Assembly (NCBI GenBank): GCA_964617875.1
Contig: CAZUAI010000002.1
Span: 79,235 to 143,234, forward strand
Direction of reading: 5' to 3'
Origin: CAZMVY01 sp964617875
GTDB taxonomy: Bacteria > Planctomycetota > Phycisphaerae > UBA1845 > PWPN01
Length of the DNA stretch: 64,000 nucleotides
The notes under the pieces are model-generated. The model saw only the letters and a list, made by a program, of their open reading frames with translations, was not told the DNA's origin and did not search any database. This document shows, in pieces, positions 33,103 through 40,368 of this stretch (position 1 is its first letter; every line of letters starts with the position of its first letter). A program made the position numbers and the translations under genes.

Positions 33103-33759
33103 TTACAGTGGAAACAGCGGCAAACGCGCCGCAACGGGCGCGGCGGCCCGGCTGCCCGTTGCGACGGCCATCGAGGGCGCGGCGAGCCCTTCGGCCTCCC
33201 TGGCGGCCACGGCCTGATCAAGGTCCTCCGATCGGTGAAAGGTCACGGAAACGCGGGCGGCGGCGCCGTCCGCGGTGTCATTTCGCACGGTTCCGACGAC
33301 CGCGACGGCCACGACGGCGGCCGCCGGCCGGTGATAGGCAACCTGGACCACCGGTTGCGGAGCAGCCTGGGCGACGGGCCGGCCGGCCGGCCGGGTCGGC
33401 GGACGGTTCAGCGTTACAATGATCGCCAGTACGGCGGCGGCGGCCAGCGGCATCGCGGCGTACCAGCGTGGGGCCCATGCCGGGAACCGGAGGATTCTCG
33501 GCCGCTCGGTCGCGCGGGCCTTCTGCGCCCTGACGGCGTCCATGACGCCGGCACGGAAGGCGGACCAGTCGGCCTTCGGCGCCCGTACGCCCCAGGCGCG
33601 AACGAGGCGATCGACCTTCTCCAGGCCCTCGGCCTCGCGGCGCGCACGATCATCGGCGGCGAGGAGTTCGCCAAGGCGGTGTTCCCCGTCCGGCGTAAGA
33701 TCACCGTCCAGCTTGTCCGCCAGCAGCCGCTCCAGCTCGTCGTCGAATCGTTCGCTCAT
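33103..33759 (-). CDS. Anti-sigma factor, single-pass membrane protein
   Basis: A 218-residue protein 13 bases downstream of the sigma gene. The N-terminal 90 residues are charged and helical (DDELERLLADKLDGDLT, RLGELLAADDRARREAEGL), as in anti-sigma domains, but without the zinc HxxxCxxC motif. One membrane segment at about residues 98-116 (WYAAMPLAAAAVLAIIVTL) leads to a Pro/Ala-rich outer part. Function is inferred from gene order and topology, not from a strong motif. Confidence 0.75.
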   Translation of the reverse strand: MSERFDDELERLLADKLDGDLTPDGEHRLGELLAADDRARREAEGLEKVDRLVRAWGVRAPKADWSAFRAGVMDAVRAQKARATERPRILRFPAWAPRWYAAMPLAAAAVLAIIVTLNRPPTRPAGRPVAQAAPQPVVQVAYHRPAAAVVAVAVVGTVRNDTADGAAARVSVTFHRSEDLDQAVAAREAEGLAAPSMAVATGSRAAAPVAARLPLFPL

Positions 33760-33772
33760 GACCCGCCCGCCT

Positions 33773-34408
33773 TCAGCCCAGGTAGTCAGACAGCTTCTCC
33801 TTCAGCGTCCGTCGGGCCTGGAATACGTTCCACTTCACGGCCTCCACGCTACATCCCAGTACCTCCGCGATATCCTTCTGCGCCCAGCCCTCGATCGTGA
33901 ACAGGATCAGGGCGAGCCTCTGTTTCTCCGGCAACGCGGCGATGGCGGCCCCGATCTGCCCGGCCGTCTCGCCCGATGCCAGTTCGTCCATCGACCATTC
34001 GCCGCCCGCCGGCTGCTCGCCGCGGGCCGCCAGGGCCGCCTCGTCGTCCCGCAGGATGTCATCCAGCGGCAAGGCCCCGACCTTCGCCGCCGCCCGACGA
34101 GATCGTCGGAAGTTCAGCGACAGGTTGCTGACGATCCGCATCAGCCACGGGGCGAACCGCGCCGGCTCCTTCAGCGACGAAAGCGACCGATAGGCCCGAA
34201 GGAAGGCGTCCTGGCACACTTCCAGGGCGTCCTGGACGTTGCCGACGAGCCGGCACGAGGTCGCGACCGCACGCCGTTGATACCGCTCCACCAAGATGTC
34301 AAAAGCTGCCGTCTCGCCGTCCAGGGTCCGCCGCACCAAATCGGCATCTCCCGGCCCGGCGTCGGGCAGGTCGGCTCGTCGTGTTTCCTCTTCCGGAGGT
34401 ATAGACAC
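33773..34408 (-). CDS. ECF-type RNA polymerase sigma factor
   Basis: Region 2 is FDILVERYQRRAVATSCRLVGNVQDALEV followed by CQDAFLRAYRSL and FAPWLMRIVSNLSLNFRR; region 4 is AIAALPEKQRLALILF, GWAQKDIAEVLGCSVEAVKWNVFQARRTLKEKL. The start is GTG 34408 (211 residues). A longer frame from 34513 is excluded because the promoter at 34458-34486 begins transcription near 34451. No strong ribosome binding site precedes the GTG. First gene of a sigma / anti-sigma / STN operon. Confidence 0.92.
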   Translation of the reverse strand: MSIPPEEETRRADLPDAGPGDADLVRRTLDGETAAFDILVERYQRRAVATSCRLVGNVQDALEVCQDAFLRAYRSLSSLKEPARFAPWLMRIVSNLSLNFRRSRRAAAKVGALPLDDILRDDEAALAARGEQPAGGEWSMDELASGETAGQIGAAIAALPEKQRLALILFTIEGWAQKDIAEVLGCSVEAVKWNVFQARRTLKEKLSDYLG

Positions 34409-34457
34409 AGCAGGGTCTAATGAGGTTAGCGTACGGTGCGAACTCGCGGCGAAGGAC

Positions 34458-34486
34458 AGGGTAAGAGAGGGGCGTCGAATTGTCAA
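34458..34486 (-). promoter_or_regulatory. Promoter of the sigma operon (TTGACA-N17-TACCCT)
   Basis: TTGACA (rc of 34481-34486) and TACCCT (rc of 34458-34463), 17-bp spacer, start near 34451. It is a housekeeping-type promoter; no ECF autoregulatory motif was recognised. Confidence 0.6.
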
Positions 34487-34625
34487 TGCGGCTGGGAACG
34501 TGGCGCAATACATAATCAGGCGACTTTAGTCAGCGAAGCCGTATTTCCTGGTGTTATAGGACGCCACGACGCTTCAGGCGACCGAGTCCTTCATGTCGCC
34601 AATGGGTGGTTCGGGAGAACTGCCC

Positions 34626-35408
34626 ATGGTACTGCCGATAACACCCTCGATGCCCGAGCCCGTAGTCAGCATCGTGATCGCGACGTACGGCCGGTGCCCG
34701 CAGCTCCGGCGGTGCGTCGCGGCGATCCGAGAGAATGTGCAACTGCCGCACCAGGTCATCGTGGTCGGGGGCGGGGCGGGTGATGGCACGGAGGAATGGC
34801 TGGCGGAGCAACCCGACATTCATTTCATTCGCGAAACGAGGCGTGAAGGGGCGACGCGGGCGTTCAACAAGGGCTTCCGTGCGGCGACGGGCCGGTATGT
34901 GCTGTGGCTGAACGACGATTCGTACCCGTTGCCGGGCTCGGTGGAAGCCGCCGTGCGAACGATCGAACGGCCGGACCTGAACGACGTGGGCATGATCGCC
35001 TTCTACCACAACATGGGGGCGACGCGGAACCGGCTCGACTCGTTCGAACAGGGGGGCGTGACCTACAGTGTGTACAATGTTCGCGGCGTGCCGTACGCGA
35101 ACTTCGGGCTGCTGCGCCGGGATCTGCTCGAACAGCTCGGCTGGCTCGATGAACGGTACTACTTCTGCGCGTGGGACCCCGACCTCTCGCTCAAGGTACA
35201 GCGCGAGGCGAACCTGAAGGTCCTCGCCTGCCGCCGGGCCGTCATCTACCATGACGAGCTGATGGACGAGCGGAAAAAGAGCGACAGGGACGCCGGGGCC
35301 GCGGATAACGCGAAGTTCTTCGCCAAGTGGCCGCTACCCGAGAAAGACTCCTACCCGGATCCCGCCCCGGCGTATCAGCAGATGTTGCGCGAGCGGAACC
35401 TGCTGTAG
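34626..35408 (+). CDS. Family 2 glycosyltransferase
   Basis: A 260-residue GT-A fold enzyme. Nucleotide-sugar binding begins VVSIVIATYGRCPQLRRCV; the metal-binding DxD equivalent is LWLNDDSYPL; ATRAFNKGFRAATGRYVLW and the later YYFCAWDPDLSLKVQR (acceptor-side ED-like) complete the fold. ATG 34626 is preferred because GGGAGAA lies 7 bases before it; ATG 34593 would add 11 residues without a binding site. It lies apart from, but close to, the exopolysaccharide locus. Its stop codon lies inside a hairpin (35393-35419). Confidence 0.88.
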   Translation: MVLPITPSMPEPVVSIVIATYGRCPQLRRCVAAIRENVQLPHQVIVVGGGAGDGTEEWLAEQPDIHFIRETRREGATRAFNKGFRAATGRYVLWLNDDSYPLPGSVEAAVRTIERPDLNDVGMIAFYHNMGATRNRLDSFEQGGVTYSVYNVRGVPYANFGLLRRDLLEQLGWLDERYYFCAWDPDLSLKVQREANLKVLACRRAVIYHDELMDERKKSDRDAGAADNAKFFAKWPLPEKDSYPDPAPAYQQMLRERNLL

Positions 35409-35790
35409 CGCGGTTCTGCGCGTCTGGCGAAGCCGGGCCCGATCCCCCCGAAGATGGCCCCGCATACCCGTATTGTGTCAAGGACCGGCGAGGGGCTGGC
35501 CAACCGTGCGATTACTGACGACTGGCAAGCGTCCGGCAAGACCTGTCCGTGTCGTGGAGGCACGGTCGGCGGCGATTCCGTCGCTCGCCGGACTGGTGCA
35601 ACCGGCGACTGCCGACACGCCGAAGCAGGCGCGCGAGCAACGAACCGATCGCCGCATTCTCGGACGTTCGGCCGGTTTTCTTCGCTCTTCGCTTGCCCGC
35701 AGGCCCCTGCGAATCGTATGTCTGGTCAGGTGCTTTCCGGGCGGAGAAGCCCGTCCGATCTCGGGCGGGTCATCGAACGGTGAATGAGGG
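35409..35790. other. Gene-free region
   Basis: No reading frame on either strand has protein-like composition, a start with a ribosome binding site, or recognisable similarity. Nothing else is seen apart from the hairpin at the stop of the preceding gene. Confidence 0.5.
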
Positions 35791-35857
35791 ACGATGAACG
35801 GCGGTCGCCGACGGCGGCCGACCGGGTTCGGCGTTCCGCATTCATCGTTTTCTTTTC
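35791..35857 (+). terminator. Intrinsic terminator, plus strand
   Basis: ACGATGAA (35791-35798) pairs perfectly with TTCATCGT (35841-35848); inner GCGG (35801-35804) pairs with CCGC (35836-35839). The tract TTTTCTTTT follows. This is the only clear stem-plus-T-tract structure in the window. It would stop transcripts from the family 2 glycosyltransferase region before they run into the ATPase gene on the other strand. Confidence 0.55.
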
Positions 35858-35875
35858 GGCGGTTGTCGCGGCGGG

Positions 35876-37687
35876 TCAATGGCGGCCGGCGCCCGAGACA
35901 GCGGGCTCGGCCGCGTGGCGCAGCGTCTTCACGAGGTCGCGCAATTCCTGCACGCGGCGCGTAAGGCTGTGCGCGTCAAGCTCGTCGGGCTCCGTTTCGT
36001 GGCCCGGAGAGGCGGGCGTTCGACGATCGGCCGCCGCCCGTTCGAGGTCGCCCGGTGCGGCCCACTCCTCGTCGCGGGTACGCTCGATCTCCGCGCGAAT
36101 GGATCGCGCCCGATGGACGGCCTGGCCCATGATCTTTTCCATGTGGGCGGTCTGCTGCTGACCGGCCTCAATCCGCTTGCGGAGGATGTGATCGGCCAGA
36201 CGGAGCTGCTCCATCGTCCGCACCGGCTCGGCCATGGCGTCTTCAAGCCGCGCGAGGCGTCCCGGGATCGAATCGCAGAGTTCCTGCGCCCGCTGGCGGA
36301 ACGAATCGAGCTTCTGGCACTGCTCGTGGGTGACGTGGTGCACTTTGCGCAGGAGGTTGATCATGCGTTTGGTGCGGTTCATCACCGGCAGCGTGTCGTT
36401 TCGCTCCTCGGCGAGGTGGCGGCTCGCCTGCTCGCACGCCGCGGTCTGCCTGGCGAGGGCCTCCCGCATCGTGCGGGCCTCATCGACGGCGGCCCGGGTG
36501 CTTTCGTGCATCTCCCGCAGGTCGCCGGCGAGGCGCGTGGCCTCGTGCAGGATCGACTGGGGGACGGCGAGCATCTGCTGCATCTGCTCCAGGGCCTGCC
36601 GGCAGGCGCCGAGCGTCGTTTCCGCTTCCTGGCGGTACTGCTGCATGGAGCGCAGCATGGCGAGCACGCGTTCGCAGATCCGGTCGTACCGCCGGAGCTG
36701 CCGCGTGACGGCCGGCTGGGCGTCGCGGAGTTCCTTGATGTCGGCGTTGCCCTGGGACAGCCCGGCCTCGAGCCCCGCGAGGCGATCGGCCAGATCGCGG
36801 ATCGTCGGATGTTCCTGGAGCCGTGCGTTGAAGAGCACGCCGGCCTCGTCGTCGGCGAGCTGCGCCTCGAAGACCTTCGGGTCGTAGCCGCCCTCGAACG
36901 GAACGGTTTCGGCGAGTTCCGCGTCGATGCGGCTGACCTTCAGCCCGGTCGCATGCGCCAGCAGGGCCTCGCAGACGCCGTTGATCAGCCGGGGGATGCC
37001 GCCGGTCCGCCGATGCACGACGGCGATGGCGTCTTCGGTGAAGATTTCGTCGGCCGTGCCGCCGGCATTGTGAATGCGGCCGCGAATGTAGGCGGCCGTG
37101 TCGCTTTCGCTCAGCGGAGCGATCTCGATGTGCCGGTACATCCGCTGCTGCAGTGCCGCGCCGGCCAGACCGAGGAAGCGTGCCGCCAGCTTCGGCCAGC
37201 CGATCACGACGAGCTGAACGAGCGGCATGTCGTCGGCTTCCATCGCCGCGAGCTGCCGGATGAGGTCGAGGCAGTCGTCGGGGAGGTCGTGCGCGTTCTC
37301 GACGACGACCACCGCGGGAATATCCTGTTCGTGGAGCTGGTCGGCGAAACGCTCGATCTCCTGGGCGAGACTGACGGTTGCCGCCGTGTGTTTTCGGCTG
37401 ATGCGGAATCCTTCGGCGATGGCGGCCCACAGATCGTCGCGATTGGCGCAGGGGCGGGCGATCGTGGCGACCGCGGCCCGTGCCCCGAGGTGGTACCGCA
37501 ACATGCGCGCCACGGCCGTCTTCCCGGTCCCCGGCGGACCGGTCACCACGACGACCCCCTTGCGGTTGTCGATGGCGTATTTCAACGTCTCGACGGCCTC
37601 GCGGGCGGTTGCCAGGTTGACGAAGTGGGACGGGTCCGGCGTGCTGTCGAACGGCGACCGGTCTAGTTTGAAAAGAGAGAGATCCAT
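35876..37687 (-). CDS. ExeA-like AAA ATPase with long coiled-coil tail
   Basis: A 603-residue protein. Residues 1-270 form an ExeA/GspA-type AAA domain: start MDLSLFKLDRSPFDSTPDP, Walker A VVTGPPGTGKTAVARM (about 47-62), GGIPRLINGVCE sensor 2. The Walker B position reads VVVVENAHDLP, with Glu-Asn in place of the usual Asp-Glu, so hydrolysis may be impaired. Residues about 280-560 are a long, Gln/Glu/Arg-rich coiled coil, replacing the peptidoglycan-binding tail of classic ExeA. Relatives occur in exopolysaccharide loci. Third gene after the wecA-type and nusG-like genes on the minus strand. Confidence 0.82.
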   Translation of the reverse strand: MDLSLFKLDRSPFDSTPDPSHFVNLATAREAVETLKYAIDNRKGVVVVTGPPGTGKTAVARMLRYHLGARAAVATIARPCANRDDLWAAIAEGFRISRKHTAATVSLAQEIERFADQLHEQDIPAVVVVENAHDLPDDCLDLIRQLAAMEADDMPLVQLVVIGWPKLAARFLGLAGAALQQRMYRHIEIAPLSESDTAAYIRGRIHNAGGTADEIFTEDAIAVVHRRTGGIPRLINGVCEALLAHATGLKVSRIDAELAETVPFEGGYDPKVFEAQLADDEAGVLFNARLQEHPTIRDLADRLAGLEAGLSQGNADIKELRDAQPAVTRQLRRYDRICERVLAMLRSMQQYRQEAETTLGACRQALEQMQQMLAVPQSILHEATRLAGDLREMHESTRAAVDEARTMREALARQTAACEQASRHLAEERNDTLPVMNRTKRMINLLRKVHHVTHEQCQKLDSFRQRAQELCDSIPGRLARLEDAMAEPVRTMEQLRLADHILRKRIEAGQQQTAHMEKIMGQAVHRARSIRAEIERTRDEEWAAPGDLERAAADRRTPASPGHETEPDELDAHSLTRRVQELRDLVKTLRHAAEPAVSGAGRH

Positions 37688-37836
37688 CTCACGCTCGCCT
37701 TCGCGTTTCGACCTTAGACCCTCGCAACGGTGTATCGGTCCTGCACCGACCCGTCTTGAGGATCAAGTCCGAGAAACGCCTTTGTTTCATCGTCCATGCC
37801 GCCCGTATTCTCGCCCCCAACGCGGGGGAACGGGCC

Positions 37837-38499
37837 TCAAGCCACGACGCAATGTCCCGCCCCCGCCACCGATAACCGCGGAGGGGCCGGACCGGCCGAC
37901 GGCAGGTCCGAGGGCAAAGGCTCCAATGCCCGCGCATCCACCTCGGCGCTGACGCCTTGGCGGAGAAAATCCACTGTGACCACAAACCGGCAGCGTCCGA
38001 GCCGGCCCTCGACAATGCCCTCCATCCCGGCCAGTGGCCCGTAGGCGATCCGAACGCGGCGACCCAGGGCCAGCTTTTCCTCGGGATAGAGCGGGAGCTG
38101 CGAATCGATCAGCCGCTTCACCCGCCGAAGGTCGTCCGTGAGTCGTCGCTGCTCGATGACGCGCAGCGACGCGGCGATCCGATTGGACTGCAGGGCCTCA
38201 ATCCGCCCGCGTTCGTCGGCCTTCACGAAGACGTAGCCGGTGAACAACGGAATCCAGCTCGTCGTGTGACCGTCGCGATCAATGCGTTGCCGTGCATATT
38301 GCGGAAGGAAGTAGGGGACGCCATGGGCAAAGAGGTGCCGCGCAAGGGCCTTTTCCTGCCGGGGCTTCGTGTGCGCGACGAACCACTGGCTCTCGCCTGC
38401 CGCTGCAACCTGCGGCGGCGGGGTATGGTCGGACACCGGCGGGGCCTCATCGAGGAGGTTTGCCGGGTAGATCATCGGTTCCATCGAAAGAATCGGCAC
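37837..38499 (-). CDS. NusG/RfaH-family specialised antitermination factor
   Basis: A 220-residue protein with an N-terminal NGN domain (SQWFVAHTKPRQEKALARHL, then VPYFLPQYARQR, PLFTGYVFVKAD) and a C-terminal KOW region (LALGRRVRIAYGPLAGMEGIVEGRLGRCRFVVTVDFL). The proline-rich first 35 residues and a tail after the KOW are extra to NusG. Paralogues of this type (RfaH, UpxY, LoaP) promote read-through of long polysaccharide operons, which fits its location beside a 23-kb one. Recruitment site unknown: I did not find an ops-like sequence. Lies 33 bases after the wecA-type gene. Confidence 0.88.
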   Translation of the reverse strand: MPILSMEPMIYPANLLDEAPPVSDHTPPPQVAAAGESQWFVAHTKPRQEKALARHLFAHGVPYFLPQYARQRIDRDGHTTSWIPLFTGYVFVKADERGRIEALQSNRIAASLRVIEQRRLTDDLRRVKRLIDSQLPLYPEEKLALGRRVRIAYGPLAGMEGIVEGRLGRCRFVVTVDFLRQGVSAEVDARALEPLPSDLPSAGPAPPRLSVAGAGHCVVA

Positions 38500-38526
38500 G
38501 TTGCACTCCCTTGCAAGCGTGATCGT

Positions 38527-38542
38527 CGGTGATCAGTCACCG
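38527..38542 (-). other. Hairpin with the wecA-type stop codon in its loop
   Basis: CGGTGA (38527-38532) and TCACCG (38537-38542) pair perfectly; the 4-base loop contains the minus-strand TGA stop (38533-38535). Confidence 0.5.
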
Positions 38543-40110
38543 GCCAGCGCCGCCTCCATGCTGCCGCTCGGGGCGGACCGAATGTCGTCGCAACGGTCGT
38601 ACGCCGCATCGCCGTTCGAACCAAGCAGGCGGGCCAGTTCGACGAGCAGCGGCATGATCAGCAACTCCTTGGCGTGGACCCGGGCCGGCCGCCGTGAGCA
38701 TCCCTCGCCCAGCGTGACCAGGAGGCCCTCCGCCCGCTGCCGTTCGTTGGCATACAGATGCGTGGTGACGACCGTGCCGGGCTTGCGGCCCAGCTCGAGG
38801 ATCGGTGCCGTCGTCAGCGGCACCTGGCCGGAGCCGTCGTCCCTCTGCAGGAGGATGTAGTCGATCCCCAGCGTCCTTCTCGCACGCCGAATCCCGTCGA
38901 GGACGAGACGCAGGCGCTCGGCGACCGCACGGGCGGTCTCGGGCGAGCCGTCGTTGGCCTGTGACGCCGGCGTCGCATGCCCCCCGGCGCGGGTCCTTGC
39001 GATCAGATCAACAAGAATCCGGTTGGCCCGGCGGCAGTGCAGCCACATGCGCAACGAGAGATAACCGAACCACCGGTATACCACGCCGGAGAGGGCGATG
39101 ACCGCGGCGAGCATGGCGGGCTCGATCCACGCCGGTCCGCGTGCGGCGGCGACAGCGCCCAGGCCGAACACGGCCGTGGCGCCGCACAGGATGCCGGCGG
39201 CGGTCTGGGGACGGAAGCCGAACGACAGCAACATGTGGTGAATGTGCCCGCGGTCGGCGGCGAAGACGGATCGGCCGACCAGGAGCCGCCGGATCACGCA
39301 GGCAGTCATGTCCACGAGGGGCACGGTGAGCGCCAGGGCCGGGAGGCAGATCCGCGTTGTGCCCTCCGGATTCCGTGCGGCGAGGATGCCGGTGGAAGCG
39401 ACCAGCACCCCGAGGAGCAGGCTGCCGGAGTCACCGAGGAACGACTTCGGCGGTCGCACGTTATGGACGACCAGGACCACGCACGCTCCGATCATCGCGG
39501 CACTGAGCAGCCCGAGCAGCGAACCGAGGCTCGTGAAGCCTGCAATCAGAAGGAAACAGGAGGACGCCAGCGCGGCCGTGCCGGCGGCGAGGCCGTCGAG
39601 GCCGTCGAGGAAGTTCAGTGCGTTCGTGACGCCCACAACCCAGAGGATCGTGACGACGGCGCCGACCCAGGCGAGTTCGACGGTTCCGATCATCGGCAGC
39701 TGAACGGCGTCGATGCGGATTCCGCCGAGCCACAGGATCGCGGCTGCAATGATCTGGAACAGGAGCTTGGCGCGGGGGCCAAGGCCGAACAGGTCGTCGT
39801 AAAGCCCGACGAGCAACATGACGGCCGCACCGGGGAAGAGGCCCCAGTGGCGCCGGCACTGCTCGGGAGCAGTCGGGTCAACAAAGAGCCAGAGGCCGAT
39901 GCAGGCGAGCACGGCGACGGCGGCGCTGAGACCGCCGAGTCGCGGCGTCGCACGGCGATGGACCTTCCGGGTGTCCGGCCGGTCGATCGCACCAACCAGC
40001 CACGCGATGCGCCGGTTCCAGGGCGATACCAGCGACACCGTGAACGCGGAGAGGGCAAATGCCCAGGCCAAGATCGTCAATCCGTTGTTTGGCCACATCA
40101 CAAGGCTCAC
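38533..40110 (-). CDS. WecA/TagO-type undecaprenyl-phosphate sugar-1-phosphate transferase with C-terminal extension
   Basis: Starts polysaccharide assembly by moving a hexosamine phosphate onto undecaprenyl phosphate at the inner membrane. The first 345 residues have about ten membrane segments and the MraY/WecA motifs: DTRKVHRRATPRLGG, LLVGLYDDLFGLGP, VGVTNALNFLDGLDGLAAG, FLGDSGSLLLG and ADRGHIHHMLL. Family members are normally 320-380 residues; here about 160 further hydrophilic residues follow (VAERLRLVLDGIRRARRTLG ... YILLQRDDGSG), perhaps a cytoplasmic regulatory domain. Start is GTG 40110 or ATG 40098; neither has a strong binding site. Confidence 0.88.
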   Translation of the reverse strand: MSLVMWPNNGLTILAWAFALSAFTVSLVSPWNRRIAWLVGAIDRPDTRKVHRRATPRLGGLSAAVAVLACIGLWLFVDPTAPEQCRRHWGLFPGAAVMLLVGLYDDLFGLGPRAKLLFQIIAAAILWLGGIRIDAVQLPMIGTVELAWVGAVVTILWVVGVTNALNFLDGLDGLAAGTAALASSCFLLIAGFTSLGSLLGLLSAAMIGACVVLVVHNVRPPKSFLGDSGSLLLGVLVASTGILAARNPEGTTRICLPALALTVPLVDMTACVIRRLLVGRSVFAADRGHIHHMLLSFGFRPQTAAGILCGATAVFGLGAVAAARGPAWIEPAMLAAVIALSGVVYRWFGYLSLRMWLHCRRANRILVDLIARTRAGGHATPASQANDGSPETARAVAERLRLVLDGIRRARRTLGIDYILLQRDDGSGQVPLTTAPILELGRKPGTVVTTHLYANERQRAEGLLVTLGEGCSRRPARVHAKELLIMPLLVELARLLGSNGDAAYDRCDDIRSAPSGSMEAALAGD

Positions 40111-40368
40111 CGTATCCGTCCCAGCCTTCGGGGTGCAGTTATTGACCCCCGTGCTCTATCGAACGCGGGGGGCCATCGCATTAGGACTGCTTCATAAAGC
40201 GTTGACGCAATTGCGCCCGGGTGACCGCGTGGATGTAAGGCTTGCCGCCGCGCCAGCCGATAGATGATCGGACCCGAGCGCGGCGCGCCTCGCCGCGGCT
40301 TGTCGGGGACAGGCAATGAAAAGCGGACCAATCGTTATTGAACCTCAAGCCCGACCCCCCGCGGGACG

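Noticed and set aside
34409..34513. Longer start of the sigma factor at 34513
   Set aside because: The codons lie at and upstream of the predicted transcription start near 34451.
35478..35879. 133-codon minus-strand frame between the GT2 gene and the ATPase gene
   Set aside because: Arg/Pro-rich with no start signal; spans the plus-strand terminator structure.
40141..40270. Protein-like C-terminal fragment on the minus strand upstream of the wecA-type gene
   Set aside because: A few plausible residues (GGKPYIHAVTRAQLRQRF) but no start, no family match and no supporting signal.
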